This document shows positions 1-6,400 of a stretch of 9,516 bases of DNA, one piece after another. The translations under genes were made by a program, and so were the position numbers. Numbering within the stretch: the first letter of the stretch is position 1; every line of letters starts with the position of its first letter. The stretch comes from an uncultured Clostridia bacterium (GTDB taxonomy: Bacteria > Bacillota > Clostridia > Christensenellales > Borkfalkiaceae), in NCBI GenBank assembly GCA_947629735.1, contig CANREX010000052.1, positions 1-9,516 on the forward strand, in the 5' to 3' direction. The notes beneath the pieces were generated by a model. The model worked only from the letters and a program-made list of their open reading frames with translations. It did not search any database and was not told where the DNA came from.

Positions 1-40
1 TCTTTTTCTTCATCCTTATCGCTTCTGCTTACTCTATTCT

Positions 41-63
41 CCCCAGCTACCGCTGGGGGTTTC
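41..63 (+). terminator. Possible weak terminator of a gene left of the window
   Basis: A perfect 7-bp inverted repeat (CCCCAGC at 41-47, GCTGGGG at 52-58, 4-nt loop) is followed only by GTTTCG. The hairpin is stable, but the T-run is short and interrupted. It could end transcription of a rightward gene lying outside the window, or be another of the palindromic repeats that fill this spacer. Confidence 0.3.
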
Positions 64-72
64 GACAGTCAA

Positions 73-172
73 TGACAATAAAAAAATGTATTCGCTCCGC
101 TTTGTGAAAATTTTTGCTTAATCGCAAAAATTTTCTACAAACCGTCGGGCTAACGCCCTCGGGCAGGGTGAC
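73..172 (+). repeat. ~100-bp interspersed repeat, copy 1 of 3
   Basis: This copy matches 2874-2977 and 3113-3216 over nearly its whole length. All three start with TGACA, run through a CGCTTTGTGAAAA-type segment and end in CTCGGGCAG followed by GGTGACA or AATGACA. Inside is a perfect 12-bp inverted repeat (GAAAATTTTTGC at 106-117, GCAAAAATTTTC at 124-135, 6-nt loop), then a small GGGC-TAAC-GCCC hairpin. There is no coding signal. It is probably a non-autonomous palindromic element or an extragenic repeat; no transposase is present. Confidence 0.8.
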
Positions 173-327
173 ATTAAGGGGTTGCGGGGCTTACCTCTCG
201 GGCAGAATGACAAAAGGGACGGTTGGGCTTGTCGCCCTCGGGCAGAATGACATTTAGTGGGGGGGGTCGGGCTAACCCCGCGGGCAGGGTGACAGTGAAA
301 GGGCTGTCTTTCTCGGGCGGAATTGCA
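173..327 (+). repeat. Degenerate ~40-bp repeats ending in GGGCAGAATGACA
   Basis: Four further units follow copy 1. Three end in TGACA (positions 212, 252 and 294), and a decayed fourth ends near 327 with GGGCGGAATTGCA. Spacing is 40 and 42 bp. Most units carry a GGGC...GCCC-like mini-hairpin before the CTCGGGCAG tail. They look like partial or decayed copies of the right end of the ~100-bp repeat. The rest of the spacer up to 423 holds nothing I can identify. Confidence 0.65.
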
Positions 328-423
328 ATAAACAGACTTTCCCGCTGGCAATGAAAAGTTAAGTTCACCATCGCTATTTCAAAGCGGCGGCAATGTGGAA
401 ATCATCAAAATGCGGCAAAACTC

Positions 424-452
424 TTGACAAAAATCGCCGTCGGCAATAAAAT
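424..452 (+). promoter_or_regulatory. Sigma-A promoter of the TSCPD gene
   Basis: A perfect -35 box TTGACA (424-429) and a -10 box TAAAAT (447-452) are separated by exactly 17 bp. Transcription should begin near 459, giving a leader of about 50 nt. A near-duplicate of the -10 region (CGGCAATAAAATACA at 441-455, CGGCATAAAATACA at 476-489) lies in the leader and could be a repeated binding site or chance. Confidence 0.8.
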
Positions 453-508
453 ACAAATCGGCAAGCATTGCAAAACGGCATAAAATACAGGAAAGCGGAG
501 GTGAAAAT

Positions 509-775
509 ATGCGCTTTACATACAAGACGGAGGGCACGTGCTCCAAGCTGATAGAAATGGACATCAACGACGGCGTAATAACGGGCGTGAAGTTCACGGG
601 CGGCTGTAACGGCAACCTCAAATGTATTCCCATTTTAGTGGACGGCATGAAGGCGGATGACATCGCCGCGAAACTTTCGGGAGTGACTTGCGGAGTGCGC
701 AACACCTCCTGCGGAGATCAGCTCGCGCGGGCTGTTCTCGCCGCGAAGGAAGCCGAGGCGGCGCAAAAAGCGTAA
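509..775 (+). CDS. TSCPD domain-containing protein (TIGR03905-like)
   Basis: This 88-residue protein consists almost entirely of one TSCPD domain, a cysteine-rich module also found at the C-terminus of adenosylcobalamin-dependent ribonucleotide reductases. Stand-alone versions have no established function. Visible landmarks are GTCS near residue 9, GGCNGN at 31-36 and the signature TSCGDQLA at 66-73, where Gly replaces the Pro of the name. Four cysteines, Cys11, Cys33, Cys61 and Cys68, fit the conserved set and could bind a metal or Fe-S centre (inference). Cys39 appears to be extra. The start is fixed by GGAGGTG at 497-503, six or seven bases before ATG. Length is typical for the small family. 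It has its own promoter and terminator, so it is monocistronic. Its neighbours give no hint about its role. Confidence 0.9.
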   Translation: MRFTYKTEGTCSKLIEMDINDGVITGVKFTGGCNGNLKCIPILVDGMKADDIAAKLSGVTCGVRNTSCGDQLARAVLAAKEAEAAQKA

Positions 776-814
776 AGTAAAAATAAAAAAACGCAAAGTA
801 AATGACAATTAAAA

Positions 815-860
815 GCGGGCGGCGCGAAATTTTTTCGCGCCGCCCGCCCCGATTTTTTTT
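815..860 (+). terminator. Strong, probably bidirectional rho-independent terminator
   Basis: The inverted repeat GCGGGCGGCGCG (815-826) and CGCGCCGCCCGC (836-847) is perfect. With the AAA/TTT at its inner end it forms a 15-bp stem with a 3-nt loop. On the plus strand it is followed by CCCGA and then eight T (853-860), ending the TSCPD transcript. On the minus strand the hairpin is followed by CTTTTAATTG, so it can also stop the convergent HD-GYP transcript, whose stop codon is about 120 bp away. Confidence 0.9.
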
Positions 861-876
861 ATTATCCCGCCCCGCA

Positions 877-949
877 GGTCATTTCCGCAACGGTCATTCT
901 CCGCATTGTAACGGTTTCTCCGCCCCTCACGGTCATTTCCGCAACGGTC
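877..949. repeat. Exact 19-bp direct repeat pair between convergent genes
   Basis: GGTCATTTCCGCAACGGTC occurs at 877-895 and again, identically, at 931-949. A decayed third copy lies between them, starting at 892 (GGTCATTCTCCGCA, then ACGGT). The pair sits between the terminator and the HD-GYP stop codon, so it would lie in the 3' untranslated region of that mRNA. No function is apparent. Confidence 0.75.
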
Positions 950-969
950 TTAAATTTTTCCGCAAGCGT

Positions 970-2193
970 TCAGTCCTCTTCGCCCTCGGCGATATCGGGG
1001 CTGATATTTTTCATCTCGCCCGAGGCGAGCATTTCTATCATCTTGTCGGTGATTGCGGGGTCGAACTGCGTTCCCTTGCCCTTTTTCAGCTCTTCAATCG
1101 CCTGTTTGCTGCTCAGGTGCCTGCGGTAAACCCTGTCGGTCGTCATCGCGTCGAAAGAGTCGGTGACGGCGATGACGCGCGCGATATAGGGGATATCCTC
1201 GCCTTTGAGCCCGTCGGGATAGCCGCTGCCGTCGTAGTTTTCGTGGTGGTGGCGCACGCCGTCGTAAATGCCGGGCAAAGTGCTTACGTCCTTTACGATC
1301 TCGCTTCCCACAGTGGCGTGCAGCTTCATCAGTTCGTATTCATCAGGATTCAGCCTTTCCGCCTTGTTCAAAATGTTGTCGGGCACGCCTATTTTGCCTA
1401 TATCGTGCATGAGCGCTATCTTGCGTATGTTGTCCGCCTCGACATCTCCCATGCCAAGCCCGAGCGCGAGCGTGCGCGAGTATTCCGCAACCCTTTGCGA
1501 ATGACCTTCCGTGTAGGGGTCTTTCGCGTCGAGCATGTTGGCTATCGTGGTAATGGTTTGCAGCGACATGCTGCGGATATGCTCGTTCTTTTCGTTGAGC
1601 GTCGCGATATAGTCGTAGTTCTGCTTTGAAATTCTGTCATACAGGCGGGAGGCGAAGTAGCATCCGCCGAAGCACAGAATAATCAGTGCGACCTGTATTT
1701 CCGAATCCTTTACGGAGACGTCCACCTGCGAGGAAAAATAATTTATATCGTAGTGAATGAGCGTTATGGATATAAGATTGAGTATCAGCGCGGCTATCCC
1801 CGTGCACAGAATGAGGTTGGGGTGGTGATACAAAATCAAGAGTGAGAGCATCGGCAGGATATAGGAAAACACCATTGCGGTGCTGCCCGTTATCATAACG
1901 AAAAGATACATGATGAAATATCCCGGCACTATCACATAGCACAAGCCCTTCCAATCGGGTTTTTTGAGGTAGATTATAAACGCGGCGGCAAGCGGCAGCG
2001 TTATAACGGGAATGAATATGAGGAGATACGTCAAAGTCCTGTCGTGCTTTGCCACCTCGATAATATATGTAACCGTCAGCACCGCGACAATTATCAGCCA
2101 GCCTATAAGCATTTCGCGGTTTATCGTCTTTAAGTGCGAGCTTTTCGCTTCCTGCGCCGACGAATTCAATTTTTTCGGTTTGTTGGTTTTCAT
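970..2193 (-). CDS. Membrane-anchored HD-GYP protein, predicted c-di-GMP phosphodiesterase
   Basis: This 407-residue protein is predicted to hydrolyse cyclic di-GMP at the inner face of the membrane. A short basic N-terminus is followed by about six hydrophobic segments (roughly residues 29-45, 57-74, 85-102, 105-121, 126-147 and 167-183). A helical linker (188-205) leads into the HD-GYP domain. Its landmarks are intact: EGHSQRV with His231, HDIGK with His263/Asp264, His292, HHENYDGSGYP with His316/His317 and the GYP at 324-326, Asp345 in the AVTD motif, and FDP near 378. The membrane part resembles no sensor domain I can name, so the signal is unknown. I chose the ATG at 2193 because GGGGAA (2199-2204, minus strand) lies five bases before it. 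A TTG at 2223 would add ten residues but sits inside the palindrome and has no binding site. The gene is monocistronic and convergent with the TSCPD gene. Confidence 0.92.
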   Translation of the reverse strand: MKTNKPKKLNSSAQEAKSSHLKTINREMLIGWLIIVAVLTVTYIIEVAKHDRTLTYLLIFIPVITLPLAAAFIIYLKKPDWKGLCYVIVPGYFIMYLFVMITGSTAMVFSYILPMLSLLILYHHPNLILCTGIAALILNLISITLIHYDINYFSSQVDVSVKDSEIQVALIILCFGGCYFASRLYDRISKQNYDYIATLNEKNEHIRSMSLQTITTIANMLDAKDPYTEGHSQRVAEYSRTLALGLGMGDVEADNIRKIALMHDIGKIGVPDNILNKAERLNPDEYELMKLHATVGSEIVKDVSTLPGIYDGVRHHHENYDGSGYPDGLKGEDIPYIARVIAVTDSFDAMTTDRVYRRHLSSKQAIEELKKGKGTQFDPAITDKMIEMLASGEMKNISPDIAEGEED

Positions 2194-2205
2194 ATACGTT
2201 CCCCG

Positions 2206-2229
2206 GGATAGTTGATAAATCAACTATCC
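2206..2229 (-). promoter_or_regulatory. Perfect palindrome at the start of the HD-GYP transcript
   Basis: GGATAGTTGAT (2206-2216) and ATCAACTATCC (2219-2229) form a perfect 11-bp inverted repeat with a 2-nt centre. On the minus strand it begins at or just after the predicted transcription start (about 2231) and ends one base before the ribosome binding site (2199-2204). It could be a repressor operator, or a 5'-terminal RNA hairpin that affects mRNA stability or translation. The sequence cannot decide between these. Confidence 0.7.
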
Positions 2230-2238
2230 ACATATATT

Positions 2239-2267
2239 ATTATAACATTTGCTGCAAAAAAAGTAAA
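2239..2267 (-). promoter_or_regulatory. Sigma-A promoter of the membrane HD-GYP gene
   Basis: Read on the minus strand, TTTACT (2267-2262) and a perfect TATAAT (2244-2239) are 17 bp apart. The predicted start is near 2231, giving a leader of about 38 nt that is mostly the palindrome plus the ribosome binding site. Confidence 0.7.
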
Positions 2268-2728
2268 ATAATTTGTACTTGATTTTTGCTCCGAGGCAAA
2301 TTGTATGCTTTTTCACCCGTTTTTTGCTGCCGCTAAACGCAGATAAAAAGTTCACAAAAATTTGCGTGCGGTTGCGCGCCCGCAAATTTTTCGTGAGGGG
2401 GAGGGCTACTCGCCCTCTGCCTGCGATTTTTAAGGGCACGCGAAATATATAATCGCAGGCATTCACCTCGCTGAGGCGAAAGTTTTCGCAAATTGGGTTG
2501 CGCTGCGCAAAAGCGCGGTTTTGCTTGCGCCGTAATTTATTTTGGGAAAGGTAGGGGAATAAGGGGGTCGTTTACGTCTATGTAAACTCCCTGCGGTCGG
2601 TGCTCGCTTTCCTTGTCTTGCTTGCTTCTCTGCGTTTATAGACTTCGTAATTGCAAATATCCCCGAGCGTTTGCGCATTTCTAACCGCTCCCGCAATTTT
2701 TAATTATGTACTGCGCTAATTAAGGTGT
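2268..2728. repeat. Non-coding spacer packed with small inverted repeats
   Basis: No credible gene is present: the minus-strand open frames here lack ribosome binding sites and recognisable domains. Perfect inverted repeats follow one another: AAAAATTTGCG (2356-2366) with 2381-2391; GAGGGC (2401-2406) with 2412-2417; GCCTGCGATT (2419-2428) with 2451-2460; CCTC/GAGG at 2466-2476; GCGAAA/TTTCGC at 2476-2489; GCAAAA/TTTTGC at 2507-2524; and GTTTAC/GTAAAC at 2570-2587. This density suggests accumulated extragenic palindromic elements rather than a single regulatory site. Confidence 0.6.
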
Positions 2729-2878
2729 TGTCATTCTGAGCAAATGAGAGCACGAATGTGCTCGATTGCGTCGAAGAATCCCCTCGTGGTGGTAGGGAAT
2801 AACTTTGAAACGGCTTTTTTCACTTCTATCCTCGGGATTCTTCGACTACGCACCTACGGTGCTTCGCTCAGAATGACA
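2729..2878. mobile_element. MITE-like palindromic element A (150 bp)
   Basis: The ends are inverted copies of TGTCATTCTGAGC (left from 2729, right ending at 2878). A second inverted pair, GTCGAAGAATCCC-like, lies further in (left ending near 2782, right starting near 2834). Between outer and inner pairs each arm has its own mini-hairpin: GAGCAC-GAAT-GTGCTC on the left and GCACC-TAC-GGTGC on the right. The whole can fold as a branched cruciform. There is no open frame inside. TGTCATTCTGAG-type repeats occur in many bacterial genomes, but I cannot assign a named family. Confidence 0.7.
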
Positions 2879-2977
2879 GTAAAAATAATAATCGTTCACT
2901 CCGCTTTGTGAAAATATTTGCTTAATTGCAAAAATTTTCTACAAACCGTCGGGCTACCGCCCTCGGGCAGAATGACA
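2874..2977 (+). repeat. ~104-bp interspersed repeat, copy 2 of 3
   Basis: This is the same element as 73-172 and 3113-3216. Its left TGACA is shared with the right end of palindromic element A, so the two overlap by five bases. The internal inverted repeat has one mismatch here (GAAAATATTTGC against GCAAAAATTTTC). It ends with CTCGGGCAGAATGACA. Confidence 0.8.
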
Positions 2978-2985
2978 CCTCATTA

Positions 2986-3117
2986 TGTCACCCTGAGCGG
3001 AACGAGCGATAGCGAGTGAAGTCGAATGGGTCCGGCTGGGTATGCCGCATAGCAAATTCCAAACCGCAATGAAATTCCGGATTCTTCGACTACGCTAACG
3101 CTTCGCTCAGAATGACA
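2986..3117. mobile_element. MITE-like palindromic element B (132 bp)
   Basis: It begins TGTCACCCTGAGCG (2986) and ends with the inverted CGCTCAGAATGACA (ending 3117). An inner GTCGAA/TTCGAC pair parallels element A. The arms are more diverged than in A, and the centre is unrelated. Like A, its right end is fused through a shared TGACA to a following copy of the ~104-bp repeat. No coding capacity. Confidence 0.65.
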
Positions 3118-3216
3118 GTAAAAATAATAATCGTTCACTACGCTTTGTGAAAATTTTTGCTTAATCGCAAAAATTTTCTACAAACCGTCGGGCATACGCC
3201 CTCGGGCAGAATGACA
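3113..3216 (+). repeat. ~104-bp interspersed repeat, copy 3 of 3
   Basis: This copy is closest to copy 2 over its left half (both share TAAAAATAATAATCGTTCACT) and matches copy 1 in the perfect 12-bp inverted repeat. It repeats the element-then-repeat order seen at 2729-2977, so the composite unit appears twice in tandem. Confidence 0.8.
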
Positions 3217-3226
3217 GTAGGGGAAA

Positions 3227-3319
3227 GCGTTCTTACGCTCTCGGGCAGAAAAACATTGCGTTTTTACGCTCTCGGGCAGAAAAACATTGCGTTTTTACGC
3301 TCTCGGGCAGAATGACAAT
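3227..3319 (+). repeat. Tandem array of three 31-bp units
   Basis: Three contiguous 31-bp units lie at 3227-3257, 3258-3288 and 3289-3319. Each starts GCGTTTTTACGC (TTC in the first), itself a GCGT-TTTT-ACGC hairpin, and continues CTCGGGCAGA. The first two end AAAAACATT; the last ends ATGACAAT, returning to the tail of the neighbouring repeat family. There are no unique spacers, so this is not a CRISPR array. It probably arose by slippage of one repeat end. Confidence 0.85.
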
Positions 3320-3382
3320 ATTAAATGGCAATATTATTTCCGTCTTATTACAACATAGACAATATTATATGAAATACCCCTC

Positions 3383-3411
3383 TTGACTAAGCGGCGGGTT
3401 TGTGATAAAAT
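3383..3411 (+). promoter_or_regulatory. Sigma-A promoter of the surface lipoprotein gene
   Basis: TTGACT (3383-3388) and TAAAAT (3406-3411) are separated by exactly 17 bp, placing the transcript start near 3418 and leaving a leader of about 50 nt. It lies just downstream of the repeat block, so repeat insertions abut but do not interrupt it. Confidence 0.75.
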
Positions 3412-3468
3412 TCAATGTAAGCGGCGTGCGCCTTTATCTTGGCGGCGCGCGGGGTAAGAGGGAAGCAG

Positions 3469-6400
3469 ATGAAGAGAAAATTCAAGGTCGCGGCAGCTGT
3501 AATTCTTGCCGCCCTTGCGGCGATAGCGTCGGCGGTTTTAATTTCGTGCGGGCATAAGCACACTTTCGGGGATGAGTGGGAGTACGACTCATCTTCCCAT
3601 TGGAAGAGCGCCACGTGCGAACACACCGACGTAAAGGGCTACGAGGGCGAACACACGTTCGAAGGGCGCACATGCACCGTCTGCGGCTATTATTATAAAG
3701 ATACGATGGATATGAGCGGCGTCACCTTTGCGGACGCGGAATACACCTACGACGGCGAGCCGCACTCGATAGAGGCGACAAATCTTCCCGAGGGCGTCGG
3801 CGTCAGCTATTACGGTAACCGCAGGACTAACGCGGGCGTCTACACCATAACGGCGAAGTTTATAGTGGACCTCACCGTGTACGAACCCGTACCCGACATG
3901 ACGGCGAAGCTCACGATAAACAAGGCGGTCTACGACATGAGCGAGGTCACCTTCGCGGACGCGGAATTCCCCTACGACGGCTTGCCTAAGTCCATACAGG
4001 CGCAGGGCATGCCCGAGGGCGTGACGGTCTCATATACGGGCAACGGAGTCGCGGCGGCGGGCGAATACACCGTAACCGCGCACTTCACGGGCGACAGGCT
4101 CAATTACGAGGCTATACCCGACATGACGGCGAAGCTCACGATAACAAGGGAAAAGTTCACCGTTACTTTCAGGCAAGAAGGATATGACGACATCGTGCGG
4201 GAAGTCTACGATGGCGACGGCGTGAGCGATATCCCCCAACCCGTGCAGCAGACGGGCTATAACATAGTGTGGGATAAGACCGCGCACGACCTTTCTCACA
4301 TCACGGACGACGTCGTGGTCACCGCGGTGAAGACGGCGATAGAATACGATATAAAATACAATTTGGGCGGCGGTCGTAACTCTTCCGCCAACCCCTCAAA
4401 GTACAGGATAACCGACGGGGAAATCACCTTTGCCGCGCCCGAAGAGAGGGCGGGCTATACCTTCGACGGCTGGTACGCGGACGGGGAGTATTCAGAAAAG
4501 AAAGAAAAACTGCCCGCGGGCTCATACGGTGAGTTGGAGCTGTGGGCAAAGTGGACGATAACCCAATATACGATAACTTATTATCTGGACGAGGGCACGA
4601 ATTCCGCGCAAAACCCCGCTTCCTACAACGTGGACAGCGGCAAAATAGAGCTCGCCCCGCCTGCGCGCAAAGATTACACATTCGGCGGCTGGTTCACCGA
4701 CGAAAATCTGACCGAGACCGCGGACGGGATAGCAGCGGGCTCTACGGGGAATAAGAGCTTTTACGCCAAGTGGTACTACGGCACGGAAGGGCTGCAATAC
4801 AGCCAAAGCGGCGGGGAATATACCGTCGTCGGCTATGAGGGCAGCGAGGCGGACGTCGTCATACCCGCCGAGTGGAAGGGCAGAACCGTCGTAAAGATAG
4901 GCGACAACGCGTTTAAAGACAAGGCGGTTGTGAAAAGCGTCGTCATTCCCGAAAGCGTGACGTCTATCGGCGCGGGCGCGTTCTCGGGCTGCGTGAATTT
5001 GGGCGGAACGGAAATTCCCGTCGACCTGATTCGGATAGGCGAAAACGCGTTCTCGGGCTGTGCCAATGCCGCGCTGTATTACCCCTCTTCGGCAAAGCCC
5101 GCGGGCTGGGGCGAAGAAACCGCGCTTATACCCGTCGTTTACAGCTACGGCGGCGAGTGCGGCGTTACCCAAAGCGGAATCGTCTGGGCGGCGAGAAAGG
5201 ACGGCTCGGTAGTTATCGCGCGCTATCCCTCGGCTGAGGGGGAGATATCCTTCCCCGCGGAAATCTCGATCGGAATTGCGGGCGAAGCGGAAGAAGCGGC
5301 GGAAGAAAAGGGCGTTGCGGAAATTGCGGCAAACGCTCTGCGCGGCAATTCGGCGGTGACGGGCGTCACGGTGGAAAGCGGCATATCCGCGATAGGCGCG
5401 GGCGCGTTTGAAGATTGCGCCTCTCTCGGCTATGTAATCTTGCCCGACAGCGTTTCGTATATAGGCGAGAACGCGTTCGCGGGCTGTGAAAATATCGCGG
5501 CGTTCTCGTATTCCGATGGCAAAGCCGCGGAGTGGTACGGCGTCACGGAAAGCGTGCGCACCGTCTATCGCTACGGCGGCAAGCACGGGGAAATCTCCGC
5601 TGACGGCGGCATATATAAATGGGCGCTGACGGAGGGCGGCGCGGCGATAGCGGGATATTACGGGCAGACGTCTTCCCTTACCGTTCCCCTGAAAGCGGGA
5701 GACAGCGACGTGACCGAAATCGCGGCATACGCCTTTGCGGGCGTAAAGATGACGTCCGCCACGATAGGCGAATGTGTGACGTCTATCGGCGCGGGCGCGT
5801 TCAAAGGCTGCGACAGCTTGACCGAAATTACCCTGCCGTTCGTCGGCGCGTCCCTTTCAGACGGCGGCAAATTATGCTATATTTTCGGGGCGGACATCAA
5901 CGACGACTTACCCGCCTCTTTGAAAACCGTGACCGTGACGTGCGGGACGGAGATAAGCGACTATGCGTTCGCAAACTGCGCGCATATTACCGCGGTAACT
6001 CTTCCCGAAAGTTTGCAAGAAATCGGCGGTTTCGCGTTCTATTCCTGCCTCGACCTCGCCACCGTGACGTACGGCGGAGAGGGAAAGAACCTGCTTTTAA
6101 TAGGCGAAAACGCGTTTTCGGGCTGCGCCTCGCTGGGTGAAATCTTCATTCCCGACGGCGTCGGCGAGATAAAAGCGGGCGCGTTCGACGGCTGCTTAAA
6201 AGCCGCGCGCGCAACGATAGGCTTGGGGGTTGTCACAATAGGCGAGAAGGCGTTCAACGGCTGCGAACTGCTCGCGGACGTCACGTTCAACGCGGTGGAC
6301 TGCGCCGACCCCAAGGCGAGAGCCGAAGAAATTTTCGGCGGAGTTATCACCGCTCTCAAATTGGGCGACAAGGTCACGCGTATCCCCGCGGGGCTGTTCG

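Noticed and set aside
1..107. 3' end of an upstream gene, or the 5' end of a leftward gene
   Set aside because: Several plus frames are open here, one giving a hydrophobic FFFILIASAYSILP-like tail with a stop near 105. On the minus strand an ATG at 13 would start MKKK. Too little sequence is visible, and no well-placed ribosome binding site supports either reading.
802..1629. 275-codon plus-strand open frame
   Set aside because: It runs through the strong terminator and then antisense to the HD-GYP domain. It has no ribosome binding site and no recognisable domain, while the opposite strand has an intact catalytic domain.
2463..2696. 77-residue minus-strand open frame in the repeat-rich spacer
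   Set aside because: It is basic and Ser/Pro-rich, with no domain and no clear ribosome binding site, and it overlaps several inverted repeats. Most likely spurious translation of repeat DNA.
3227..3319. CRISPR array
   Set aside because: The three units are contiguous, without unique spacers, and no cas gene is present.
3439..3468. TTG start ten codons upstream for the lipoprotein
   Set aside because: It would add a charged extension before the signal peptide and lacks a ribosome binding site. ATG 3469 has GAGGGAAG immediately upstream and gives a standard lipoprotein signal.
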